A stretch of 64,000 bases of DNA from Euptelea pleiosperma (Eukaryota; Streptophyta; Magnoliopsida; Ranunculales; Eupteleaceae): contig CM068553.1 in NCBI GenBank assembly GCA_035048495.1, positions 2,177,259 through 2,241,258 on the forward strand, given 5' to 3'. Positions 49,490 to 59,250 of the stretch are shown piece after piece. Both the position numbers and the translations under genes were made by a program. How positions within the stretch are numbered: position 1 is the first letter of the stretch; every line of letters starts with the position of its first letter. The notes under the pieces are model-generated. The model saw only the letters and a list, made by a program, of their open reading frames with translations. It was not told the origin of the DNA and ran no database searches.

Positions 49490-52400
49490 ATGTACGCACA
49501 AACGGAGCTTTTATTCCCGCATTTACAGAGCTTCTCGCAGGAAATTCAACTCCTCGAGGAGTTCTGTCGAATCCAGAAAATAAATGCTTCACTGGTAACT
49601 TTTTTCTTTCTCTCTTTGTTTCTTCGATCGAAATTTCAATAGAGCTTGAGCTCCACCAATTAGGTTCTTTGTTGGTATGATATCTTTCCTAAAGGTTAGG
49701 ATTAGGGTTTCTGCTCTTCCTTCTCTGATTTTGCATTCTCTGTGTTTTCTACTGTGTTTTACTTGTAAATTTTGGTTGCATCAATAGCTACAGTTCGATT
49801 TTCAGACCTTGAGGATTCAGGTCTCTATAGATTTCCTTTTTCTTTCCGTCTATTTCTTTTGTTCTGTAAATGGAAGTTTAGTTCGTTTCTTTGTGGATCT
49901 GAAGAAAGCGAAAGAGATAATTAACGGAGATCTTGTTCATTTTCCGTTATATTTAACGGGATCTAGAGTAGATAAATTGCTATATTTTCGAAATTTTAAA
50001 TAATGTTCTTCTTTTGAATTTGTGATGTGAACTCGCCACTTTTCTCCGCACTTTGAAAGATTAAAGAAGAAAAAAGGTTAGAGAAAAGTTCATTTTCCCT
50101 TTTTTATTCCATGTCCTTTGGTATATCTGAAAACTCATTTTGGGAAAGAAAGAAGAAAGGAACCCTAAAAAGTTGCAGAGAAAATCTATTGACCTTGCGA
50201 AAGCAGTTCGAGTTTGTTCTTCTCGGGAAATTCATTTCAGACATCCATTTCGGCTGTCAGGGTATTTTGGTCATTTAGATGCTTTTAGGGCCAGTTCAGT
50301 AGTATTGTCCATACCGTGGATGTCTCCAAAAGGATGACCCGGGAAAGATCTAACAAGCTCCAATGGTCTGTGTTGATGGCACGCCCTTGATGTGTTAAAA
50401 TGACAAATAACCCCTTCAAAAATAGCCTTAGAAGACTTGCAAAAAAAAAAGTACGTATTTTTAAGAAACTGCTTTGTCTTTCTGTTTTCTTGGTTTTTTT
50501 TTTTTTTTTTTGGTAAAAAACTAAACCCTTCAACCGATTAGATCAAATAAACAAGGCTGTATTTCATAATGCATGTTACTTGAAAACTCCAAACTCCATT
50601 GATGAGCCGCCTCATCAATCCAAACTCTCTAATCTTTTTTTTTTTTCTGTAAGTCCAAACTCTCTAATCTTTTGGATTGGTCATAGCCCAGAAATCACAC
50701 ACATGGGATGATCCAAAACCAATTCTAGTTGATTAGACAGTTTAAGTTGTTTCTATTTCCATTCCATAGAGAACTCTGTGACTTTGTGGGCTTTGTAGAT
50801 CGAACCTGCCGTGAACTAATTATAGCTTGAACCCTGAACCAATCAATACCCTAGATTGAATGTTAACCAGGATATTATTAAGCTGAACTCATCTTAAGTT
50901 GTTTGTGAATCGAATATATTCTTAATTTCTCATTGCTCCCAAATAACAAATATCTGAATTTTTTCAAAAGATTGTCTTGCCAAACAACTATAGGACACGC
51001 AAAGATAAGGTTATTAAGGAAACGCAATCCTCTCTTTTCCCTTGTTTGCTTCCCATTTATATATCTCTTAATATATATCTAAAACTTTTTTCGACTATCC
51101 AAACAAAGGATGGTTAGGACATTCCAAATGTTGCGAGTTTCTGACTCTGGTTGACAACTAATGATCACATCTATGGCATCCGCATCCCTATCCTACCCCC
51201 TCATTGTATAACTACATTTTGTGCCATCAACATGGGTCGCATAGCATGTTTAGCCAATCAGATTCCTCCCCATTTCGGGGTCTCTGAATCCCAGCATTCT
51301 TTTTCCTTTTCTATGAGGAAAATGACTATTAAATTTGTTAAAAAAAATCAAATAAACAGGCTTTGGTAACTACACATGCATACAGACATACGTACATGTA
51401 TGTATGGGTATATAATGTTGCTGAGCATGTGCACCATCCAATTGACTAATAGGTTCAGTCCCTTTTGTTAACAAATTGTATCTTACTTCTTTTCCCTGAT
51501 GTGTTCTCTGTTGCAATTATTCTGCGAGTATTTTGGGTGGTGGAGGGGGTGTCCCTAGATTGAGGGGAGGTATGGTAAGGGTCGGCTGATTTTGTCACCG
51601 ATCTTAATTACATGTCTCTATTCCTAAACGTCTAATTTGAACTCCTTGTTTTCTTTTTCTGTAGAGCAACCTGGTTCAAACCTCCACTGTATCAGAATAC
51701 AACCTGGGAGGAGAAGGAGATCTATTCAAAGCTCCAGAACCAATCATTGAAGAACCAGTGGTGGGCCTTGATCCCATAACAGCTGCCATTTCAATGATTT
51801 CTTGCGGAGAAGTCATCACCCCCCAAACAATCAAGGTTGCGGACATTGAATCAATTCAAAGTGAGGACCTGTGGAGCGATTTCTTCTATGAATGCAAGAA
51901 GGACATCTTGGCAAAATCTGCCATAGGAGAACCATTTTATGAAGTCCCAGATGTCAAGATGCCTTCTGTGCAGATGGAGGAGGATCCAATTGCGGAGAAA
52001 GATGGATATAATTTGGAGGGAGCAATCCAGGAAAGTGTTAGTTCTGGGTGTTTGAGCTCAATGGAGTGGGTAAGACCAAACTTTCTGGATTTTCAGGGAG
52101 TGGACTTCGGAGCTGCTTATGGGATGCGGAGGGCATTCAGTGAGGGAGACATACAGGTAGGGAATTAATTAGTCTCTCACTGTTTTGCAGTTTCTTTCAT
52201 TTTCTTTCCCCTCTATCACCCGTAAAGCAAAGGTGGTTAAGCAGTTTTCCAATAAAACATAGAACACAGGATCATATAATTGCCATGGCCACTAAGTATT
52301 TATTGCCTTAGCAACAGTCGTTTAGATACGTCGAGCCATTTTTATGGGATGTGGTGGTAGGTCATTGATGTTGAATTTTTCTGGCAGACACTCAACAATA

Positions 52401-52928
52401 AAAGCACCATACCCATCCATTCTCCCCTTGAGAGGACATTAACTATTGGCAACTACACCATCGAAGAACGCAGGCAAAAGCTTTCCAGATATAGGAATAA
52501 GAAGACAAAGAGGAACTTCGGCAGGACAATCAAGGTAAATTACTCCTAGTCATCACTTTTGTTACCTAAACTCTTTACTTCCATCAATTGCTAAAATAAA
52601 TCCGACACGGATAGAAATCTCTTATTTAACCACTTTTATCTGACCATCAAATGAAGTTGGTTGTCCGGAATTAAGCCTGTAACATTACAGGTTTAGTCAC
52701 CTCTTACTTCCAAAAGGAAAAAAAATTGAGTTGGCCAGTTAGAATCTAGTAAGTGATCATTGTACCCGCAGCAGGTCTTGGACATTTTGCCTTCCACCAA
52801 ATCTACACAAAAATCCCCTAAATGGTGGTATCTTTCAGTATGCTTGCAGGAAAGCTTTGGCAGACAATCAGCCAAGGGTCCGCGGAAGGTTTGCAAAGAC
52901 TGATGAATCTGAGGTCTTGAAGAAGTGA
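49490..52928 (+). CDS. CCT-motif family protein (CMF type)
   Basis: Four exons with GT-AG borders: 49490-49594, 51665-52156, 52388-52534, 52839-52928; 277 aa. It opens MYAQTELLFPHLQSFSQEIQ, has a conserved acidic middle (GGEGDLFKAPEPIIEEPVVG, then AISMISCGE) and GMRRAFSEGDIQ. It ends with a CCT domain at about residues 225-271: EERRQKLSRYRNKKTKRNFG, then YACRKALADNQPRVRGRFAK. The last intron splits the CCT domain after its IK, as in relatives. CCT domains bind DNA with NF-Y/HAP partners in the nucleus. Proteins with only this domain are putative transcription regulators, some linked to light, flowering or sugar responses; which role applies here is unknown. Intron 1 is about 2 kb. No defects seen. 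Confidence 0.9.
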
Positions 52929-54827
52929 TGTAAAATTCTCAGTAACAAGATTTGTTGGTACAAGTAGCTGCAATGAATTTATGGAAGAAAGTCAACATGA
53001 GTACAACCTTGGTGTATGCTGAGCAGAAGCTTACTCAGTTTTTGCTGGATCAGCCAGACCCAAAATCTGCGAAATTGTTGCTCTCTTGTTGGTTGCAATA
53101 ATCTATTTCTTAGATTAACATGTTCCAATAATGTATATAGGTTTGTTGAATAAACTGGAACTAAAGAACTCCTATCAGTTACTGTCTATATAGTGTAACT
53201 GCAATCTTGTAATATACCTCTAGGCTATGTTGATCCTCGAATGTCTGCTCTTTAATTTCTAGACCTTGGCAATGTACACTTTTGTGCTATTTATTTGACG
53301 AAGCTAGCAACTAAATTTAGGTCTCCATATTATGGCCTCAGCCAGATTCTCAGCTTAGTAATAATGTTGGATGGTGTAATGGGAAGCTCGTGTCCTTGTC
53401 TCCTTATTCAAGGTGTTTGTAATGTCAATAAAATTCCCATCACAAACAAAGCAGCACCTTTCGGACAACCTTCCGCCAAAGCGGCACAGTAGCAGGTATG
53501 GCGTGAAGAGCTCGTTGCCCACTTATTCCTTCCTTCCCCCGAAGTATCGAAACTTTGAATTTTCAAACACAAGTTCCATTCAAATCTCATAGGAACAACT
53601 TAAAAGCTATTAGGCTCGGAACAATTCCCTCTATGGTGAAGTAAGAGTTGAAGGATTCAAATCCCTATTCACCCTTCGATTTGGCTTGTGGACCCTGATG
53701 GAACGGAATTCAATATAATTTCTGATCTGCTTGGCCTTGTATGTCTTGGGAAATGTAACCATAATGGAAGATCTAGAAATGACAAGTATCTACCGCCCGT
53801 GAGTCATGACAATCAAGGTTTGTAATTGCCTCGAGGAAGAAGGGAAAGACAAGAATGGTTGTTCGTTGCTCCGACTGTACAATCCAATACTCTTCTTTAC
53901 TAGCCAGTTTGAGCATTCCCTCTGACCAGACTGCATTGAATCTCCTGTACCGTCCAATCCGAACTACATTGAATCTTTTCGGTTCCAGAAAGATTAGTTA
54001 AGGGGAGTTGAGCTGTGGTAAGCAGTAAACGCAGAGTCCCACAGAATAAGAGGAATTTTGGGGCCTCCGTTGGTTTACTTGCTCCCATGGAGTCGGAGTT
54101 GGAGCAGTGGATTGGCCTATCGTGTTCTTCCGGAGACAGATCCCGGTCACAGAAGAAAGATTGAAACTTCTCCTTTCCGAAGAGTTGTGTATTGATCGAG
54201 TCTGTGGGGATAGAATACAAACGGGTCGACTGTGAGTGGTGAGTTTTAAGACATCGGTTGGTATAGATAGGTGGGTTCGGCAGCGAGTAAACAAATTATA
54301 CATAGGCTGGTGCGCATCAAGATAATTTTTAATAAAGAAAGGGCACGAAGGGAGACAGTTGTTTACACTTCACAGATAATGAACTCTAAAAAAGAGTGGT
54401 TGAGAGGGCTTTTTCCTCTGCGCGAGGGAGGGGAGATTTGTTGGAACACTTAAAACCTATATTTCTTTCAGGGAGCCTCACCAAAAATCAATTGTGTGGC
54501 AGCTATATCCGACATCAAGCTTTTATAATATATAAGCAAATAACTATACCTTGCTGCCTTCCATTCTGTCAGCCCCTGCCTTTGCTTCAGGTGGATCAAC
54601 TTTCTTTGGTACCTCCATAGCTGGTGGTTATCCCAAGTGAATTCGATAAAATAGTTATTTATCCCTTTGCTTCAGGTGGATCAACTTTCTTTTGTACCTC
54701 CGTAGCTTCTTTCCTAACCACCAAACAACTTGGATCAGATTGCATTCTGTTATGGGCCAATATTCGCGTCGTGTTTGTGAGCTTAGGTGCTTTAAAGCAA
54801 GTGAAAGAGAAGCCAATTCCACCAGTG
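52929..54827. other. CCT gene 3' flank and intergenic DNA
   Basis: The 3' UTR probably ends around 53170-53290 ('gttgaataaactgg' is a candidate poly(A) signal). Beyond it no gene is recognised; frames at 53900-54303 match nothing I know. A short direct repeat ('cttcaggtggatcaactttc', then 'tacctcc.tagct') occurs at 54584-54623 and 54669-54708. Confidence 0.5.
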
Positions 54828-55406
54828 TGTCACGGGGTCGCTAGTTGGGCCCGATCCAAGCCCACCAATGAAGCCCGTTCCAAGCCCATAACCAAGCCCG
54901 GTTATGGCTCAAGGAGTCTAGAGTGCTCTGGAAGTTTCTAGAGGACCCTAGAGTATGGTAGAGAGCCTTAGAAGATAGAAGAGTCTAGAATACTCATGAG
55001 AGTTCTAGGGAATCTCTACCCATGTATTATATGTAAATATTCTAGATAGTTCCTAGGGGAAACATCTAGAGATTCTTTGGTAGAATAGTATGGAGAATTC
55101 TAGAATAAGGCTTGAAGCCTATATAAAGGGGCAAGCCCCCTCATTTGTAATCATCCCTGAAATCCTGAAATCTTAGGGCAATCCTGAAAATCCTAGAATC
55201 CAGAATTGAGTAGCAATATAAGCTTTCTCATTCTTCAAGCTCTCTTGTGCCTTTGTATTCTTGTGTGCTTCTTGAGTGGGTTGAGTACTTAGGCAAGGCA
55301 AAGTCCTAAGTGATCAAGGGGGAAAGGCTAACTTGAGCTAAGCAAGGAGTGCTAACTCGAGTGCCGCACGGTCTCTAGCAAGGGTCGAAGACTAGGTCCG
55401 TGGACA
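54828..55406 (+). repeat. 5' LTR
   Basis: Starts TGTCACGGGGTCGC. Contains the TATA-like TATATAAAG (55120-55128), followed by a 'gcaagccccctcatttgtaa' leader, and ends in GTGGACA just before the primer-binding site. Confidence 0.92.
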
Positions 55407-55408
55407 AG

Positions 55409-55421
55409 TGGAATCAGAGCC
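55409..55421 (+). promoter_or_regulatory. Primer-binding site (tRNA-iMet type)
   Basis: TGGAATCAGAGCC differs by one base from the usual TGGTATCAGAGCC and starts two bases after the LTR. Confidence 0.8.
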
Positions 55422-55438
55422 AACTTCAAGCAAGCACC

Positions 55439-56125
55439 ATGTCGATGGTCACTGAAGAGACAAGGGGATGTGATGGGCACAACCCTAACCCCACCAAGGG
55501 AAGGAAAAGGGATAAGTCTCAGGATATCTTTGCTGCTTGGGAAGCCAGGCTTGCTAAGGTGGAGCTTGCCATGGTGGATGCACGTGACAGGTTCGACGAG
55601 TTAGGCATGGGCATGGAGGACCTCAAGACGGGATTTGAGGAACTCAAGGGGGGTATGCTGGCCACCGTCAACGAACTAGTGCATGATCATCAGCAAAAGA
55701 GGGATGCCTTCCAAGCCCAAGTAATTGGGATGGTGGAGACTCTAAAGGATCAGGTTAAAGAAATGAGAGGTGACTGGATCCTATGGAAGAAGGCCATGAC
55801 AAATGAGGGCGTGGTCGCACGGGGGATGCCCAGGATCAAGACACCGGAGCCCAAGACCTATGGTGGGTCAAGGGATGCCAAGGAGTTAGATAACTTCTTG
55901 TGGAGCATGGAGCAGTACTTCGATGCCATCTCCCTACGCGACGAGAGGACTAAGATCCGCACAGTTACCATGTACCTCACTGACACAGCTACTCTATGGT
56001 GGCGAAGGCGTCATGCGGACATGGAACGAGGTACGTGCACGATCGACACTTGGGATGACTTTAGAAGGGAGATCAAGAGGCAATTCTACCCGAAGATGCC
56101 GAACATCAGGCAAGGAGGAAACTAA
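55439..56125 (+). CDS. Retrotransposon Gag, N-terminal part (frameshifted)
   Basis: 228 aa from the ATG at 55439. An N-terminal coiled-coil-like region (WEARLAKVELAMVDARDRF) is followed by the start of a retrotransposon Gag domain: PKTYGGSRDAKELDNFLWSM and WDDFRREIKRQFYP. The frame then shifts at about 56090 and ends at TAA 56123-56125. The next frame continues the same Gag domain without loss of sequence, so a single-base deletion is the simplest reading. Gag forms the virus-like particle in which such elements are reverse transcribed. Confidence 0.8.
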   Translation: MSMVTEETRGCDGHNPNPTKGRKRDKSQDIFAAWEARLAKVELAMVDARDRFDELGMGMEDLKTGFEELKGGMLATVNELVHDHQQKRDAFQAQVIGMVETLKDQVKEMRGDWILWKKAMTNEGVVARGMPRIKTPEPKTYGGSRDAKELDNFLWSMEQYFDAISLRDERTKIRTVTMYLTDTATLWWRRRHADMERGTCTIDTWDDFRREIKRQFYPKMPNIRQGGN

Positions 56126-56160
56126 AACGGCTTAAGCACACGGGGTCAATTCGAGACTAT

Positions 56161-57645
56161 GTGAAGGAGTTCTCGACCCTAATGTTAGAGATTCCAGACA
56201 TGCCGGATAAGGAACTACTCTTCAACTTCATGGATGGTCTCCAGCTATGGGCGGAACAGGAGCTAAAACGACGTGGGGTACAAGACCTCGCTAGTGCCAT
56301 GGCCGCTGCCGAACAGTTACTGGAATTCAAGAGGGATGATTCCTCCAAGCCAAAGTCGTCCAAGTGTAATCATGCCAAAGGTGGGGGAGATGAGACATCA
56401 AGTGACAAAGAAGGATCAAATCACAAGGAGAGATCGAGTCACAAGGAGGGGTCATCCAAGCCAAAGCATGACAAGTTCAGGATGGAAGGTAAGGACCACT
56501 CCAAATCGAGGACTAATTGTTTCCTTTGTGATGGGGATCATTGGGCAAGGGATTGCCCACAGAGGAAGGCACTGAATGCCTTAGCTGCCAAGTTGGGTAG
56601 CGAAAGTGAAGACAGCGACGAGGAGCCAAGGATGGGATCCTTACAACTCCTCAATGCTGTGAAGAAGCAACCTGAGTCTTCCAAGACTATGAGCAAGGGA
56701 CTCATGTACGTGGAAGCTCATATCAACGGGAAGCCTACACGGGTCATGGTGGACACCGGGGCGACACATAACTTTGTCTCAAGAGAAGAGGCAAAGCAAT
56801 TGGGATTGAAAGCATCCAAGGAAGAAGGATGGATAAAGGCGGTGAATTCACAAGCCAGACCTATCCAAGGCACGGCTCGTGGGGTGGAGCTACGCATAGG
56901 GGAATGGAAGGGGCTCGTGGATTTATCAGTCATTCCTATGGATGACTACCAAGTGGTACTAGGGATGGAGTTCCTGAAAAGGGTCAAGGCAATACCTATG
57001 CCGTTCGTGAACTCGGTGTGTATCATCGAGGAAGGAGCTCCTTGCATGGTTCCTACGGTCCAAGGAACCAAGTCTGGAACAAAGATGCTATCGGCCTTGC
57101 AACTGTCAATGGGATCCAAGAAGAGCATGGTCGAAGATCTTGATGACAGGGTAGATAGAGAACTACCCAGGAATGAAGGCAAAGTCCTTGAAAAATCCAA
57201 GGACATGATGTCGCCTAAGCAGACAAAAGCGCTACCACCTAGGAAAGAGGTGAGTCATCCAATTGAGATAAAGATTGGTGTCAAGTCGCCTGCATCGACA
57301 CCACCTGGGAAGGCTATCAAGAGCCAACCAAAAAGGCAGAAATGGACGAACACGAGGAGACGACCGGTAGAGTGCAAGGAAGTGGACTGCATACTTGCTG
57401 ATCGTCGGGTGAATAGGTGTGGAGTTCAACTATATATCGAGTATCTGGTGAAATGGAAGGGATTGCCCAAGGATGAGGTTACTTGGGAGCACGCAGATAC
57501 TCTATGGCAATTTAAAAACAAAATCACCAAATACTATGGAGATGACGCGCCGAGGACGTCGCGCAATCAGGTGGGGGAGAGTGTCACGGGGTCGCTAGTT
57601 GGGCCCGATCCAAGCCCACCAATGAAGCCCGTTCCAAGCCCATAA
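56161..57645 (+). CDS. Gag C-terminus, zinc knuckle, aspartic protease and chromodomain in one frame
   Basis: About 494 codons, open to TAA at 57643-57645, just inside the 3' LTR; the frame enters from the Gag frameshift and has no ATG of its own nearby. In order: the rest of the Gag domain (KEFSTLMLEIPDMPDKELLF), a Lys/Ser-rich linker, a CCHC knuckle (CFLCDGDHWARDC, about residue 120), a retropepsin-like protease with DTGATHNFV (about residue 200) and VVLGMEFLKRV, a basic linker (QPKRQKWTNTRRRP), then a chromodomain (DCILADRRV, YIEYLVKWKGLPKDEVTWEH, about residues 420-470). In complete chromoviruses, reverse transcriptase, RNase H and integrase lie between protease and chromodomain; here they are absent yet the frame is uninterrupted. 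Confidence 0.85.
   Translation: MKEFSTLMLEIPDMPDKELLFNFMDGLQLWAEQELKRRGVQDLASAMAAAEQLLEFKRDDSSKPKSSKCNHAKGGGDETSSDKEGSNHKERSSHKEGSSKPKHDKFRMEGKDHSKSRTNCFLCDGDHWARDCPQRKALNALAAKLGSESEDSDEEPRMGSLQLLNAVKKQPESSKTMSKGLMYVEAHINGKPTRVMVDTGATHNFVSREEAKQLGLKASKEEGWIKAVNSQARPIQGTARGVELRIGEWKGLVDLSVIPMDDYQVVLGMEFLKRVKAIPMPFVNSVCIIEEGAPCMVPTVQGTKSGTKMLSALQLSMGSKKSMVEDLDDRVDRELPRNEGKVLEKSKDMMSPKQTKALPPRKEVSHPIEIKIGVKSPASTPPGKAIKSQPKRQKWTNTRRRPVECKEVDCILADRRVNRCGVQLYIEYLVKWKGLPKDEVTWEHADTLWQFKNKITKYYGDDAPRTSRNQVGESVTGSLVGPDPSPPMKPVPSP
57570..57581 (+). promoter_or_regulatory. Polypurine tract
   Basis: 'ggtgggggagag' lies immediately 5' of the 3' LTR, the usual place for plus-strand priming. Confidence 0.7.
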
Positions 57646-58159
57646 CCAAGCCCGGTTATGGCTCAAGGAGTCTAGAGTGCTCTGGAAGTTTCTAGAGGAC
57701 CCTAGAGTATGGTAGAGAGCCTTAGAAGATAGAAGAGTCTAGAATACTCATGAGAGTTCTAGGGAATCTCTACCCATGTATTATATGTAAATATTCTAGA
57801 TAGTTCCTAGGGGAAACATCTAGAGATTCTTTGGTAGAATAGTATGGAGAATTCTAGAATAAGGCTTGAAGCCTATATAAAGGGGCAAGCCCCCTCATTT
57901 GTAATCATCCCTGAAATCCTGAAATCTTAGGGCAATCCTGGAAATCCTAGAATCCAAAATTGAGTAGCAATATAAGCTTTCTCATTCTTCAAGCTCTCTT
58001 GTGCCTTTGTATTCTTGTGTGCTTCTTGAGTGGGTTGAGTACTTAGGCAAGGCAAAGTCCTAAGTGATCAAGAGGGAAAGGCTGACTTGAGCTAAGCAAG
58101 GAGTGCTAACTCGAGTGCCGCACGGTCTCTACCAAGGGTCGAAGACTAAGTCCGTGACA
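57582..58159 (+). repeat. 3' LTR
   Basis: Matches the 5' LTR almost completely. The first about 370 bases appear identical and the few differences fall in the last 220. Ends GTCCGTGACA. Confidence 0.92.
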
Positions 58160-58871
58160 AGTGGCTCAAGATGAATAGCTTCCTTCTTAAATCATAGCGC
58201 TTATTAAATGGTCTAGCAATTCTCGTTTCATTTATTGCGCTTTCTGTGTTTAATACAAGTCTAGAGTAAAGCTTTATGTTTGATGTCAAGTAAGAGAGAG
58301 AGAGAGATCAAATGCTAAGTGTTGAGAGGGACCATGGAATTTGTGTTGGCGTGTGTTACCATACGAATAAACATTCTTATCCACCTTTCTCAACAACAGC
58401 TCTATATCAGTTGATCATAATCATTAGATAGATGGATCAATTTCAGAGATATGGATGGGCTCCAGTCAACTATACAATCAGCGTTGATAGACCATGTTAC
58501 TACCGATTCCAAGAGCCAGCTTCTTCATTCCTCAGGTAAGGTGTTAAAGATACATCTTGATTTGAATTTTGTTCAAATTCCCAAGATAAAAAGTAAAGAT
58601 AGTGTATTCAACAGAACTAATACTAATTAAGCCTAAATGACGGGAATGCATTTATAAACGTAAATCAAGTGAAATTGAAAATAACAATGAGTGGTCTGAG
58701 ATTTCCCAATCTCCCGCTGAAAGTCCATATCCGCCACAATTCACCGCAGGTGATCAAAGTACCCAATATGTAACCGCATCACAATTCTTCCCTGCAGGTG
58801 ACGAAAGTACCCCATATGCTCCAATAATACTGCTTTTTTTTACAGAAAAATATGTCCCCCCCTCTGATCGA
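58160..58871. other. Intergenic between the retrotransposon and the UIEF-like gene
   Basis: Nothing recognisable apart from a short GA run near 58290. It contains the 3' flank of the minus-strand gene. Confidence 0.6.
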
Positions 58872-59218
58872 TTAGTTGGCAAAGTTGCCAAATCGACCTC
58901 TTTCCATCTGCCGCTGCTGGGCACCGACTCCACGACGTGCATTGTTCTGTTGAGACTGCACTCTCATCCTCTGCTCCTTCATGTTCGCATTGTTCTGTTG
59001 AGACTGCACTCTAATCCTCTGCGACTGCACTCTCATCCTCTGCTCCTTCATGTTCGCATTGTTCTGTTGAGACTGCACTCTCATCCTCTGCTCCTTCATG
59101 TTCGCATTGTTCTGTTGAGACTGCACTCTCATCCTCTGCTCCTTCATGTTCGCAAAAAGGGAGTCCAACGTCTGAGGCCTCTGCTTAGACACCACCTTTG
59201 CCCGCTGTTGCTGTTGCT

Positions 59219-59250
<32 letters not shown>

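Larger units (their letters stand above)
54828..58159 (+). mobile_element. Non-autonomous Ty3/Gypsy (chromovirus-type) LTR retrotransposon
   Basis: Two LTRs of about 579 and 578 bp start TGTCACGG and end GGACA/TGACA. They differ at roughly six bases plus one indel by eye, so the insertion is young. A primer-binding site, TGGAATCAGAGCC (55409-55421), follows the 5' LTR and resembles the tRNA-iMet complement. A purine tract, GTGGGGGAGAG, touches the 3' LTR. The 2.2-kb interior encodes Gag, a CCHC knuckle, an aspartic protease and a chromodomain, with no reverse transcriptase, RNase H or integrase. AGTG lies on both sides (54824-54827, 58160-58163), a possible part of a 5-bp duplication. Mobilisation would need enzymes from an intact relative. 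Confidence 0.92.

Noticed and set aside
53900..54303. Overlapping minus-strand frames of about 100 codons downstream of the CCT gene
   Set aside because: No family signal, two competing frames, and no splice or promoter context to support either.
54823..58164. A clean 5-bp target duplication for the LTR retrotransposon
   Set aside because: Only AGTG is shared, and the same letters also follow the 5' LTR internally, so the duplication cannot be called with confidence.
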